From NCBI GenBank assembly GCA_963652365.1, contig CAVJTH010000016.1:1-56486 (forward strand): a stretch of 56,486 nucleotides of DNA. Direction: 5' to 3'. The stretch comes from Hallerella sp963652365. Lineage in GTDB: Bacteria; Fibrobacterota; Fibrobacteria; Fibrobacterales; Fibrobacteraceae. The position numbers were made by a program, and so were the translations under genes. Every line of letters begins with the position of its first letter. The first letter of the stretch is position 1. The notes under the pieces were generated by a model, which saw only the letters and a list, made by a program, of their open reading frames with translations, was not told the origin of the DNA and did no database searches. Positions 35,335 through 43,119 of the stretch are shown piece after piece.

Positions 35335-36197
35335 TGTATGGTGACAATTCCACGCCGGTGTTTCCGGTAGAAGACGCCTTGACCTTGATCCGCCTCGCGC
35401 TCAAGGAGGATGTTCGCACGGGCGACGTGACAAGCCTTTGGACGATACCGGAAAGGCAGCAGGAACACGCCCGGCTCGTCGCGAAGGAAGACGGTGTCCT
35501 TGCCGGGCTTCCGATTGTCGATCTGGTCTTTCGGGAGCTCAAGGCGAACGTAAAGGTAAAGCTTTACAGGCAAGACGGCGACACGGTAAGGTGCGGAGAC
35601 CTGATTGCCGAACTGGAAGGAACGACTCGGGATCTTCTGACGGGAGAGCGTACATTCCTGAACTTTATCCAGCAGCTTTCCGGCGTGGCGACCGTCACCC
35701 ACAGGTTCCAGGAAGCCCTGAAACCGGGCCGCACGAAGGTTCTCGACACACGAAAGACCATTCCCGGATTTCGCACGCTTCAAAAATATGCGGTTCGCGT
35801 AGGCGGAGGCAGCAACCATCGGATGGGGCTTTTCGACATGGTCCTGGTGAAGGACAACCACATCGCGGCCTGTGGCGGCGTTCTCGAAGCGCTTGCCGTC
35901 GTGAAGAAGCATAACGAGCGGAACCTGATGGTCGAAATGGAAGTCGAAAATCTCGACGAACTGAAAAAGCTCCTGAACAAGGGCGTCGATGTCATCATGC
36001 TCGACAACATGTCTAACGCGATGATGGCAGAAGCCCTGGAGATCATTCGGGAAAGCGGCGACAGGGTCCTGGTGGAAGGTTCGGGCAACATGACGCTCGA
36101 ACGGGCGAAGGAAATCGCGACGCTTGGACTCGACTACATTTCGGTCGGTGCCCTGACGCACAGCGTCAAGGCTCTGGACATTTCGATGAGAATCTGA
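35334..36197 (+). CDS. nadC: Nicotinate-nucleotide pyrophosphorylase (carboxylating)
   Basis: Quinolinate phosphoribosyltransferase, forming nicotinate mononucleotide in de novo NAD synthesis. 287 residues with the N-terminal LALKEDVRTGDVTS, the lipoyl-like beta barrel, then the barrel domain with FLQQLSGVATVTH-like FIQQLSGVATVTHRF, LDTRKTIPGFR, YAVRVGGGSNHRMGLFDMVLVKDNH, VEMEVENLDEL and the phosphate-binding VEGSGNMTLERA. ATG at 35334 overlaps the previous stop (TAATG) and follows AAGGAG. Its TGA overlaps coaX (TGATG). Confidence 0.96.
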   Translation: MYGDNSTPVFPVEDALTLIRLALKEDVRTGDVTSLWTIPERQQEHARLVAKEDGVLAGLPIVDLVFRELKANVKVKLYRQDGDTVRCGDLIAELEGTTRDLLTGERTFLNFIQQLSGVATVTHRFQEALKPGRTKVLDTRKTIPGFRTLQKYAVRVGGGSNHRMGLFDMVLVKDNHIAACGGVLEALAVVKKHNERNLMVEMEVENLDELKKLLNKGVDVIMLDNMSNAMMAEALEIIRESGDRVLVEGSGNMTLERAKEIATLGLDYISVGALTHSVKALDISMRI

Positions 36198-37054
36198 TGT
36201 CTCGTTCTCGGAAAGTTTCGGCTTCGAAAAAGCTTCCGCGCGGCCGGGAACCGTTCACCTTTGCGGTCGATGTGGGAAACTCGCACACGGTCCTCGGCAT
36301 TTTCAAGGGCGACAAGGTCGTCGATCACTGGCGCCTCACGACGCGCAAGGAAACGACGTCCGACGAACTGATGAACCGGGTCAGCGGACTGATCCGCTTT
36401 TCGAAAATTCCCATCGAATCCATTACGCACGTCGGGCTTTCGACAGTCGTTCCGGTGCTCGAACGGACATGGGTCAAGGCCCTGCAGACTTTCATCAAGC
36501 GGCCTGTCCAGGTGGTCAGCTCCAAGAACTGTCTCGATTGCCCGATCGCCTACCCGAATCCCGGTACGCTCGGCGCGGATCGCCTCTGCAACGTCGTCGC
36601 GCTCAGGGAACGCGGACTTTCGGACGCGATAGTCATCGACATGGGAACCGCGACAACCTTTGACGTCATGAAGGACGGAGGCTTTGCCGGCGGAATCATC
36701 ATCCCGGGCATCAGCGCAAGTCTCGACGTCTTGACCGAAAAGGCGGCGCGTCTTCTCCCCGTGAGCATCAAGTGGCCGGAAAAGCTGATTGCGAACAACA
36801 CGGACGACGCCATCCGCGCGGGACTTCTGTTTGGCTTCATGGCGGAGCTGGAAACTCTCGTGACAAAGATCAAGAAGGAAATGGGAAAAAAGCGGGTTCC
36901 TGTCTTTGCGACGGGAGGCTGGGGCAGGACCGTCGTGGGGCACACGGACGTTATCGACACGTACGATCCCTACCTGACGCTCGACGGCGTTCGCCTGGTC
37001 GCTCTCCGCGGCAATCTGGCCGCCGAAACGGTCGAAAGGGACTTGGAAGAGTAA
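36197..37054 (+). CDS. coaX: Type III pantothenate kinase
   Basis: Phosphorylates pantothenate in the first step of coenzyme A synthesis; the type III enzyme belongs to the ASKHA fold. 285 residues: phosphate-binding VDVGNSHTVLGIF (about 28-40), NPGTLGADRLCNVVA, DMGTATTFDVM, GGIIIPGISASLDVL, and ATGGWG near the end. A basic leader of about 20 residues (RSRKVSASKKLPRGR) precedes the domain, longer than usual. Translationally coupled to nadC, so NAD and CoA cofactor synthesis are linked in one transcript. Confidence 0.93.
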   Translation: MSRSRKVSASKKLPRGREPFTFAVDVGNSHTVLGIFKGDKVVDHWRLTTRKETTSDELMNRVSGLIRFSKIPIESITHVGLSTVVPVLERTWVKALQTFIKRPVQVVSSKNCLDCPIAYPNPGTLGADRLCNVVALRERGLSDAIVIDMGTATTFDVMKDGGFAGGIIIPGISASLDVLTEKAARLLPVSIKWPEKLIANNTDDAIRAGLLFGFMAELETLVTKIKKEMGKKRVPVFATGGWGRTVVGHTDVIDTYDPYLTLDGVRLVALRGNLAAETVERDLEE

Positions 37055-37095
37055 ATTTTCCCGTCGGCCTTGACGAATGTAAATAAATTTTTATC

Positions 37096-37122
37096 TTGCT
37101 GTCTGGATTTTTTTAACAGCAA
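37096..37122 (+). promoter_or_regulatory. 5' leader hairpin of the outer-membrane protein gene
   Basis: TTGCTGT (37096-37102) pairs perfectly with ACAGCAA (37116-37122) around a 13-nt T-rich loop. The stem ends at the AAGGAG ribosome-binding site, so it could control its access or protect the mRNA 5' end. A TATCTTGC -7-like element at 37092-37099 overlaps its left arm, which makes it uncertain how much of the arm is transcribed. Confidence 0.4.
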
Positions 37123-37132
37123 GGAGACAAAT

Positions 37133-37864
37133 ATGCTTAAGAAAATCGCATTGGCTTTGGCTGTCGTCGCATCGAGCAGCTTTGCTACCTACAACTACTT
37201 CTCGGTCGGCAATGCCGGAACGGGACAGGTCGAAGTCGGATATGCCCATACGTGGGGAGAACACGACGCGACGTCCAACGACCTCTTCCTGAAGGGCGAA
37301 TATGTCGTGCTCCCGAACCTCGAACTTGCCATCATGGGACTTGGCTACCACTTTGACGACGACAACGACGGCTTCACCGCCATGACGGTCGGAGCCCGCT
37401 ACCAGTTCATGCCGATGCTCATCGCTGCTGTCGATCTTTCTCTCCCGCTGAACTCGGAAGATGTCGTCGGACCGTATGATCCGTTTGGACTGTTTGTCGC
37501 TATCCAATACACGCAGGAATTCATTCCGAACCTCGTTCTCGGTTCCGAAGCCGGCGTGGAATGCAAGTTCGAAGACAACGATACGGACGAAGGACTTCTC
37601 CTGAAGGTCCAGGCCGAACTCGACTACACGATCGCTTCCCTCGGACTCACCCCGTGGGTCGGTCTCGAATTCGACTACCGTCTGACGGATACGGAATACG
37701 ATTCTGTCGAAGCGGACGATTCGGGCGACAACAGCATCTCGTTCTGGGTCGGCGGCAGCTACGCCATCAACCAGATGTTCGCGGTCAAGGCGAACTTCAT
37801 CCTTACCCGTGGCGACTTTGGCGATTCCGAAACGGTCAACGCCGCTCTCGACATCAATTTCTAG
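37133..37864 (+). CDS. Outer-membrane beta-barrel protein
   Basis: 243 residues. A typical signal peptide (MLKKIALALAVVASSSFA) precedes alternating strands rich in Tyr, Gly and acidic residues (VGNAGTGQVEVGYAHTWG, LELAIMGLGYHFDDD, GARYQFMPMLIAAVDLSLPL, LDYTIASLGLTPWVGLEFDYR, NAALDINF). The C-terminal Phe and strand pattern suggest a small, roughly 10-12-strand barrel. Function unknown; probably abundant because of its strong AAGGAG site, leader hairpin and strong terminator. The ATG at 37133 is chosen because it starts the signal peptide. Confidence 0.82.
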   Translation: MLKKIALALAVVASSSFATYNYFSVGNAGTGQVEVGYAHTWGEHDATSNDLFLKGEYVVLPNLELAIMGLGYHFDDDNDGFTAMTVGARYQFMPMLIAAVDLSLPLNSEDVVGPYDPFGLFVAIQYTQEFIPNLVLGSEAGVECKFEDNDTDEGLLLKVQAELDYTIASLGLTPWVGLEFDYRLTDTEYDSVEADDSGDNSISFWVGGSYAINQMFAVKANFILTRGDFGDSETVNAALDINF

Positions 37865-37888
37865 GCCTCGAAACATCGCTTTTGCAAG

Positions 37889-37919
37889 AAAGGGTCCGCC
37901 TGATGGTGGGCCTTTTTTT
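37889..37919 (+). terminator. Terminator after the outer-membrane protein gene
   Basis: A 12-bp stem with three G-T pairs (37889-37900 with 37905-37916) around TGAT, followed by T residues. Confidence 0.82.
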
Positions 37920-37951
37920 CTATTCTATGACAAGATAAAATCGGAGTCTCT

Positions 37952-38884
37952 ATGCGTTGCTTGGTCACCGGCGGTGCCGGATTCTTGGGAAGTCATCTGT
38001 GCGAACGTTTGCTTTCGGACGGCCACGAGGTCATCTGCCTCGACAATTTCTTTACGGGACGTCGGGTAAACGTGGAGCACTTGCGCGAAAATCCAAACTT
38101 TGAACTGCTTCGCCACGATGTCACGGAACCGATTCTTCTCGAAGTCGATCGCATCTTCAATCTGGCGTGCCCGGCAAGCCCCATCCATTACCAGTTCAAC
38201 CCGGTGAAGACGATCAAGACGAGCGTCATGGGCGCCATCAACATGCTGGGCCTCGCAAAGCGCGTCCACGCGCGGATTCTGCAGGCTTCGACGAGCGAAG
38301 TCTATGGCGATCCGGATGTGCACCCGCAAACGGAGGATTACTGGGGAAACGTCAACCCGATAGGCATCCGCAGCTGCTATGACGAGGGAAAGCGGGTCGC
38401 GGAAACGCTCTTCATGGACTATCACCGCCAGAACCGCGTCGATATCCGGATTGTCCGAATCTTCAACACCTACGGCCCGCGGATGCTTTCGAACGACGGT
38501 CGCGTGGTGAGCAATTTCATCGTGCAGGCGCTCAAGGGCGAAGACATTACCATCTACGGTTCGGGCGAACAGACGCGCAGCTTCTGCTACGTCTCGGATC
38601 TCGTCGAGGCGCTCGTCCGCATGATGGACCAGGACGACTGCATCGGGCCGGTGAACATCGGAAACCCGCACGAGTTTACCATGCTCGAACTTGCGGAAAG
38701 GGTCATCGCGCTGACGCGGAGCAAGAGCAGGATTTCTTTTTTGAGCCTTCCCGGGGACGACCCCAGAAAGCGGAAACCCGATATCTCCCGGGCGAAGATG
38801 GCGCTTTCCGGGTGGGAACCTTCGGTCGAGCTGGACGAAGGTCTCGAAAAAACAATTGCCTATTTTAAATCCGCCTTGAAATAA
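37952..38884 (+). CDS. uxs: UDP-glucuronate decarboxylase (UDP-xylose synthase)
   Basis: Short-chain dehydrogenase that converts UDP-glucuronate to UDP-xylose for surface polysaccharides. 310 residues: NAD motif TGGAGFLGSHLCERL, LDNFFTGRRVNVEHL, the UXS signature NLACPASPIHYQFNPVKTIK, catalytic Ser/Tyr/Lys in ASTSEVYGDP and SCYDEGKRVAETL, RIFNTYGPRM and GSGEQTRSFCYVSDLVEAL. The ACPASP and Y-D-E-G-K segments separate UXS from other sugar epimerases. It supports the polysaccharide theme set by the nearby phosphotransferases. Confidence 0.92.
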   Translation: MRCLVTGGAGFLGSHLCERLLSDGHEVICLDNFFTGRRVNVEHLRENPNFELLRHDVTEPILLEVDRIFNLACPASPIHYQFNPVKTIKTSVMGAINMLGLAKRVHARILQASTSEVYGDPDVHPQTEDYWGNVNPIGIRSCYDEGKRVAETLFMDYHRQNRVDIRIVRIFNTYGPRMLSNDGRVVSNFIVQALKGEDITIYGSGEQTRSFCYVSDLVEALVRMMDQDDCIGPVNIGNPHEFTMLELAERVIALTRSKSRISFLSLPGDDPRKRKPDISRAKMALSGWEPSVELDEGLEKTIAYFKSALK

Positions 38885-38925
38885 ATTTTATAGATTGAAA
38901 GGGAATTTAACCGTTTGAGGTATCT

Positions 38926-39915
38926 ATGACCCTGCTTGTCGGCGCTGCTGTCCTGGTAGCGATTATCGTTGCCATCGTTCTGCTCGCGTTCATCGCGAAG
39001 TTCTTCAGCCTTTGGCTCCAGGCGCTCTTTTCCAAGGCGGGAGTGAGCATGTTCCAGCTGATCGGGATGCGCCTTCGCAAGGTGCCGCCCAAGGTCATCG
39101 TGGATTCCCGGATTCTCAGCTGCAAGGCGGGAATGCCCGTCGATACGAATCTTCTCGAAGCGCATTTCATGTCGGGCGGAAACGTCATCCGCGTTGTCCA
39201 GGCATTGATCGCGGCGAACAAGGCGAACATCAAGCTGGACTTTAAGCAGGCCGCGGCGATCGACCTCGCGGGTCGAAACGTTCTCGAAGCGGTCCAGATG
39301 TCCGTCAACCCGAAGGTGATCGAAACGCCGCGCGTGAGCGCTGTCGCTCTCGACGGTATCCAGCTCCACGCGGTGACCCGCATCACGGTTCGCGCGAGCA
39401 TCCAGAAGCTCGTCGGCGGTGCCGGCGAGGAAACGGTCGTCGCCCGTGTCGGAGAAGGCATCGTGTCTTCGATCGGAAGCGCCAAGAGCCACAAGGACGT
39501 GCTGGAAAATCCGAACATGATTTCGAAGAAGGTTCTCGCTTCGGGACTTGACGCCGGAACCGCCTTCGAAATCCTCTCAATCGACATCGCGGATGTCGAT
39601 GTCGGGCAGAACATCGGGGCGATTCTCGAAACGGACCGCGCCGAAGCGGACAAGAAGATTGCCCAGGCAAAGGCGGAAGAACGCCGCGCGATGGCTTTTG
39701 CCGCCGAACAGGAAATGAAGGCGAAGGTCATGGAAATGCGGGCTAAGCTCGTGGAAAGCGAAGCGCAGGTCCCGATGGCGATGGCGGACGCTCTCCGGTC
39801 CGGAAATCTCGGCGTGATGGACTATTACAACATGAAGAACATCCAGGCCGATACGCAGATGCGCACCCAGCTCGGTCTCGGCGAAAATCCGGAACCGCAC
39901 CAGCCGAACACCTAA
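38926..39915 (+). CDS. floA: Flotillin-like protein FloA
   Basis: Membrane scaffold that organises protein clusters in functional membrane microdomains. 329 residues with an N-terminal membrane hairpin (VGAAVLVAIIVAIVLLAFIAKF), the SPFH-like domain (RLRKVPPKVIVDSRILSCKAG to about residue 230) and a C-terminal alanine/glutamate-rich coiled coil (DRAEADKKIAQAKAEERRAM to about 290). Length and the conserved MDYYNMKNIQADTQMR end identify the FloA/UPF0365 family. The NfeD partner often found beside it is not here; a membrane-anchored acidic protein follows 15 nt downstream. Confidence 0.93.
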   Translation: MTLLVGAAVLVAIIVAIVLLAFIAKFFSLWLQALFSKAGVSMFQLIGMRLRKVPPKVIVDSRILSCKAGMPVDTNLLEAHFMSGGNVIRVVQALIAANKANIKLDFKQAAAIDLAGRNVLEAVQMSVNPKVIETPRVSAVALDGIQLHAVTRITVRASIQKLVGGAGEETVVARVGEGIVSSIGSAKSHKDVLENPNMISKKVLASGLDAGTAFEILSIDIADVDVGQNIGAILETDRAEADKKIAQAKAEERRAMAFAAEQEMKAKVMEMRAKLVESEAQVPMAMADALRSGNLGVMDYYNMKNIQADTQMRTQLGLGENPEPHQPNT

Positions 39916-39930
39916 TCCGCAGCGATCCCT

Positions 39931-40527
39931 ATGGAAAGTCTCCTGATTCTTCTGGCGATTGTCGCTCTCCAGGTCGGAGCCGCCTGGTTCAAGAAGCGGA
40001 TCGAAGGAAGCAAGAATCCTTCCGTTCCCACGGACGAATCGCCCGAGGAGTATCTCGATGAAGGCGAAGAGAATCACGATGCTCCGTCGGACGCGGAAAC
40101 GCCGGATTCCCTGCAGGACCTGATCCGCAAGTTCCGGGAAGAGCAGGCGAAAACGCTGGACGTTCCCGATGAAAGCGCCGAGGAATCGCCGCCCGAACCG
40201 GAACCTGTCTTGGCTTCTCCCCGTTCGTCCGAACCGATCGAAAAGGAAACGGTTTCCCCAAAGGTCTTTGAAGACAGCTTTCCGAGCGTCGCCGAATCGA
40301 ACTGCGTGCCTTTCCCGGAAAAGAAGACGGAAGTCGAACCCGAACCGGTTTCGGCGTTCGCCATGTCCACAGAAAATCCCGAGGCGGGGCCCCGCTTGAA
40401 TCCGACACCTGTCCGGGCGGACTTCGAATTTTCAAGGGAAAACGCCCGAAAGGGATTCCTCTGGGCGAGAGTCCTGGAAGATCCGCGATTTAAAAGGCGT
40501 TCGCCGATGCCGCTCAGTCGGCGTTAG
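39931..40527 (+). CDS. Acidic membrane-anchored protein of unknown function
   Basis: 198 residues. One N-terminal membrane helix (LLILLAIVALQVGAAWF) is followed by a basic patch (KKRIEG) and a long low-complexity acidic, Pro/Ser/Glu-rich segment (about 28-150) that is probably disordered, then a short basic end (FSRENARKGFLWARVLEDPRFKRRSP cut here into FLWARVLEDPRF and KRRSP). The end matches in position the PAM68-like or interaction tails of bacterial membrane adaptors, but I recognise no family. Likely co-expressed with floA. Its last 14 nt overlap the end of the opposite-strand PspC gene. Confidence 0.65.
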   Translation: MESLLILLAIVALQVGAAWFKKRIEGSKNPSVPTDESPEEYLDEGEENHDAPSDAETPDSLQDLIRKFREEQAKTLDVPDESAEESPPEPEPVLASPRSSEPIEKETVSPKVFEDSFPSVAESNCVPFPEKKTEVEPEPVSAFAMSTENPEAGPRLNPTPVRADFEFSRENARKGFLWARVLEDPRFKRRSPMPLSRR

Positions 40528-40699
40528 GTATCAGCAGCCAGCAGATGAGATAGGCGAGAATCCCGGTCCCAAAGGAAAGCAACGTGCCGAGAATCCAGAG
40601 AATGCGGATGACCGTTGCGTCGATTCCAAGGTATTCGCCGATGCTGCCGCAGACACCGGCGATTTTTGCGTTGTCACTCGAAAGGGTCAGTTTTTTCAT
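40514..40699 (-). CDS. PspC-domain small membrane protein
   Basis: 61 residues: KKLTLSSDNAKIAGVCGSIG, EYLGIDATVIRILWIL and one or two membrane segments (LGTLLSFGTGILAYLICWLL). This is a stand-alone PspC domain, linked to envelope-stress (phage-shock) responses. ATG at 40699 follows AAAGGA. A TACAAT -10-like sequence overlaps an inverted repeat TGTAA-CGT-TTACA (40717-40729), a possible operator. Confidence 0.88.
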   Translation of the reverse strand: MKKLTLSSDNAKIAGVCGSIGEYLGIDATVIRILWILGTLLSFGTGILAYLICWLLIPNAD

Positions 40700-40716
40700 T
40701 TAGGCGTCCTTTAGAT

Positions 40717-40729
40717 TGTAACGTTTACA
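40717..40729. promoter_or_regulatory. Inverted repeat upstream of the PspC gene
   Basis: TGTAA-CGT-TTACA, 18 nt upstream of the PspC start codon and overlapping its likely -10. Possible regulator site. Confidence 0.3.
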
Positions 40730-40871
40730 AATAATGTAGTCATTTTCCCTTCGAGGGACTATGTTGTTTGGAATTTTTGATTAAATGGCCTTGATAAATT
40801 GCTTGGAAACGTTGAAAAATGATGTATAAAAGTTATAATTTTTTTTTGCTTAAAGCCCGTGTTAGGGACGG

Positions 40872-40885
40872 TTGTTTGTAAACAA
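40872..40885. promoter_or_regulatory. Inverted repeat upstream of the AT-rich island operon
   Basis: TTGTTT-GT-AAACAA, about 36-49 nt before the TATATTTG element. A candidate operator for the three-gene island. Confidence 0.3.
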
Positions 40886-40920
40886 ATATTTAATTTTCTT
40901 TGATTGAGATATGTTTGTTC

Positions 40921-40928
40921 TATATTTG
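40921..40928 (+). promoter_or_regulatory. Promoter -7 element of the AT-rich island operon
   Basis: TATATTTG, an exact TAnnTTTG match, 34 nt before ATG 40963. The shared promoter type means the island can be read by the host polymerase. Confidence 0.5.
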
Positions 40929-40962
40929 ACAATATATTTTCTTCGTTATGAAAGGAGTATGG

Positions 40963-41805
40963 ATGAAAAAGATATATGTTTTGATTTTTGGAGTGCTATT
41001 TTCTGCCACTGAGGCTCAGTTGCTCATAAGCGATAAAATTTATCAACAAATGGAAAATCGTGAAAAATCTGTACGGATGAAAACTCAAAGGATTGCTTTG
41101 CAAGATTCTTACATCTACACGATTGTGGGAACCAGAAATTTTAAATCAGGAAAAAGTTTTCGAGTGAAAAAAATAGATGATTTTCATCGTTTTACTTTGA
41201 ACAAAAGGAATAGAATGAAATATTCATTTTCACTTGTGTCTGATGTCGAAATGCGTCAACGTGCCATGGGTGATATAAAAAAGATTTTACCCAAAGATAT
41301 TGCAGATTCTTGTTCAATAACATCTGTTGGTTATGAATACGAACAAAGGGATTCTGCCAAACCAAAAATTGTAGGAAGCGTTGTAATGCTTCACAGAAAA
41401 CTGGATGGTATTCCGGTTCGAGGTAGTTCCTATGTATTTATGAGTTATGATTCCACTGGAAATTTATCTTATATGGATATTCAATGGGATAGATATAACA
41501 AAACTCCCGCCCAAAGTACGGTAGAATCAATTAAAATAAATAAAATTCATAGGAAAAAATTTGATGAAATTGTTGAATCTATATCGCAAGATTTTCATGA
41601 GAACAATCTTCGAGGTAGTTTGGATAATTCCGTACAAACTCTAGTTCGCCTGGAAACGGAACAAGGAGAATCGATGCTTGTTCCAGGGATTACTTTCATC
41701 GGTCAGTATTCATCAAAAGACACTGACGAAAGCATTCCGATGACATTTGATATTCCTTCTGACGCATCGTTAATGCCTGTTCGCAAGGCAATTGTTAGCA
41801 GGTAG
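40963..41805 (+). CDS. Exported protein with thermolysin-propeptide (FTP/PepSY)-like region
   Basis: 280 residues with a signal peptide (MKKIYVLIFGVLFSATEA). The middle region has VVMLHRKLDGIPVRGSSY followed by YDSTGNLSYMDIQW, which follows the pattern of fungalysin/thermolysin propeptide and PepSY-like domains (a strand, 'GIPV' turn, then a strand and a Gly-containing turn). Near the end LVPGITFIGQY resembles the 'LVPAW' strand of such propeptides. No metalloprotease domain follows, so it may be a free-standing chaperone or inhibitor for the protease encoded 9 nt downstream. Strongly AT-rich, unlike its neighbours. An upstream in-frame ATG at 40948 overlaps the AAAGGAG site and is rejected. 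Confidence 0.6.
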   Translation: MKKIYVLIFGVLFSATEAQLLISDKIYQQMENREKSVRMKTQRIALQDSYIYTIVGTRNFKSGKSFRVKKIDDFHRFTLNKRNRMKYSFSLVSDVEMRQRAMGDIKKILPKDIADSCSITSVGYEYEQRDSAKPKIVGSVVMLHRKLDGIPVRGSSYVFMSYDSTGNLSYMDIQWDRYNKTPAQSTVESIKINKIHRKKFDEIVESISQDFHENNLRGSLDNSVQTLVRLETEQGESMLVPGITFIGQYSSKDTDESIPMTFDIPSDASLMPVRKAIVSR

Positions 41806-41814
41806 GGAGAAGCA

Positions 41815-42660
41815 ATGAAAAAAAATATATTGTTTTTTGTGATGTTGGCATTTTTTATGGCGAATGCCGCTGACACCAATGTTCCTTCCAAATTTTCCAT
41901 TGTAACATTTGCCATTAGCAATTATGAAAATAATTGGCAAAAAGAATTGCCCTTGTCGAAAAAGACTGCCAATATCTTGGTGAATTCTTTTAAGAATAAT
42001 TTCAAGGACAAATATCCCAACGTGATGTTTTCGTCAAGACAATATGAAAATGAACAAGTTACAAAGTTGCGTTTTACAGGAACCGAAACAGACAATTATA
42101 ACTTTGTCTTTTACAGTGGTCATGGTAATGTCAATAGGATAACAATGTGGCCGCAAGGAGAACGTGTTTGGCAAAAAAACGGGATTAGTGAAAAAGCTTT
42201 TGGTGGAAAGACTTATTGGGCGATGCTAAATTCTTGTCTTGTATTCAAGAATGGGGAATCGAATCAAGAACCGTGGTTTAATGGAGTACATTCAATTCTT
42301 GGTTATAGTTCGACATCAAAATGGTATAAAGAGTCTCATCGCTGTGGATTTCTTTATTTGAAGACTTGCCATAATTATTCCTATTATGCAGAACGCGATT
42401 TTGTGACAAATTGGATTAAAGAAAAGCAAGGAATTTGGGAGGCTTATAAAAATGCAGTCTATAAATGGATATACAAAAAAGGTGGTTATGGAGTTGAACC
42501 TAAAATTGTTTATCGTTACGGCAATGTCGATGGAAAATTCTTTGACCCTTGGAAAGAAACTTTTGAAAACTTGATTCAAAAACCTGTATTTAAGAAAAAG
42601 GGAGAATATATAGGGATAGGCTCTAGATGGGTGAAGTTCGGGACGCCAGAATATGAGTAA
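41815..42660 (+). CDS. Exported clan-CD (caspase/gingipain-like) cysteine peptidase, DUF6345-like
   Basis: 281 residues with a signal peptide ending near residue 18 (MANA-A). The segment NFVFYSGHG (catalytic His103) after a hydrophobic strand, and YWAMLNSC (catalytic Cys141) after a second strand, form the His/Cys dyad of clan CD peptidases (caspases, gingipains, legumain). The spacing of 38 residues is suitable. FNGVHSILGYSSTS follows, recalling the GxHxxLGF segment that I associate with DUF6345 proteins. The protein is AT-rich and sits between a propeptide-like protein and a lipoprotein. It lacks a T9SS-like C-terminal domain. Substrate unknown; family name from recall, not a search. Confidence 0.68.
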   Translation: MKKNILFFVMLAFFMANAADTNVPSKFSIVTFAISNYENNWQKELPLSKKTANILVNSFKNNFKDKYPNVMFSSRQYENEQVTKLRFTGTETDNYNFVFYSGHGNVNRITMWPQGERVWQKNGISEKAFGGKTYWAMLNSCLVFKNGESNQEPWFNGVHSILGYSSTSKWYKESHRCGFLYLKTCHNYSYYAERDFVTNWIKEKQGIWEAYKNAVYKWIYKKGGYGVEPKIVYRYGNVDGKFFDPWKETFENLIQKPVFKKKGEYIGIGSRWVKFGTPEYE

Positions 42661-42672
42661 GGAGGTAAAATT

Positions 42673-43119
42673 TTGCGTAACTACGTATTTACAATAGCCT
42701 GTTTGTGTTTTTTCTTATTCATGGCGTGTTCCAAGAATTCAAGTGATACGGATTTCTTTCATTATGACACATCCCTTTCCTATAATGAAAACCTTCTTGC
42801 GTTGGACTCCATTTCGGCGTGCATTGATGACGAATTGGAATGGGAACGTTTTTTCAAACAGGATTCCGTTTTTATCAAACGGCAAGGCGATAAAGAAATC
42901 ATCGTTTTTCCTTCACAGCTTAACACGCTAAGAAGGGTTGTCAAATCTATCGGAATCCATTCCTTTGGGGATACGCTAAAAATCGAGTTGATTGAAAAAG
43001 AAAAAAGTCCGGGCTTATCGCTGGATTGTCCCGTTTGGGTCTATGGCTCGTTAAACGGAGAACTCGACGGAAAATATATCAAGACTTTTACAGGAGTTTA
43101 TCTGTTGGTTAAGGATTGA
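42673..43119 (+). CDS. Lipoprotein of unknown function
   Basis: 148 residues with a lipoprotein signal (FLFMAC-SKNSS, lipid-bearing Cys19). The mature part is short, acidic and beta-rich with LKIELIEKEKSPG near the end. I do not recognise a family. The start is TTG at 42673, well supported by GGAGG at 42661-42665 (stop of the peptidase gene just before). Base composition is AT-rich but less extreme than the first two genes. Third member of the island operon; it could anchor or inhibit the peptidase (inference). Confidence 0.7.
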   Translation: MRNYVFTIACLCFFLFMACSKNSSDTDFFHYDTSLSYNENLLALDSISACIDDELEWERFFKQDSVFIKRQGDKEIIVFPSQLNTLRRVVKSIGIHSFGDTLKIELIEKEKSPGLSLDCPVWVYGSLNGELDGKYIKTFTGVYLLVKD

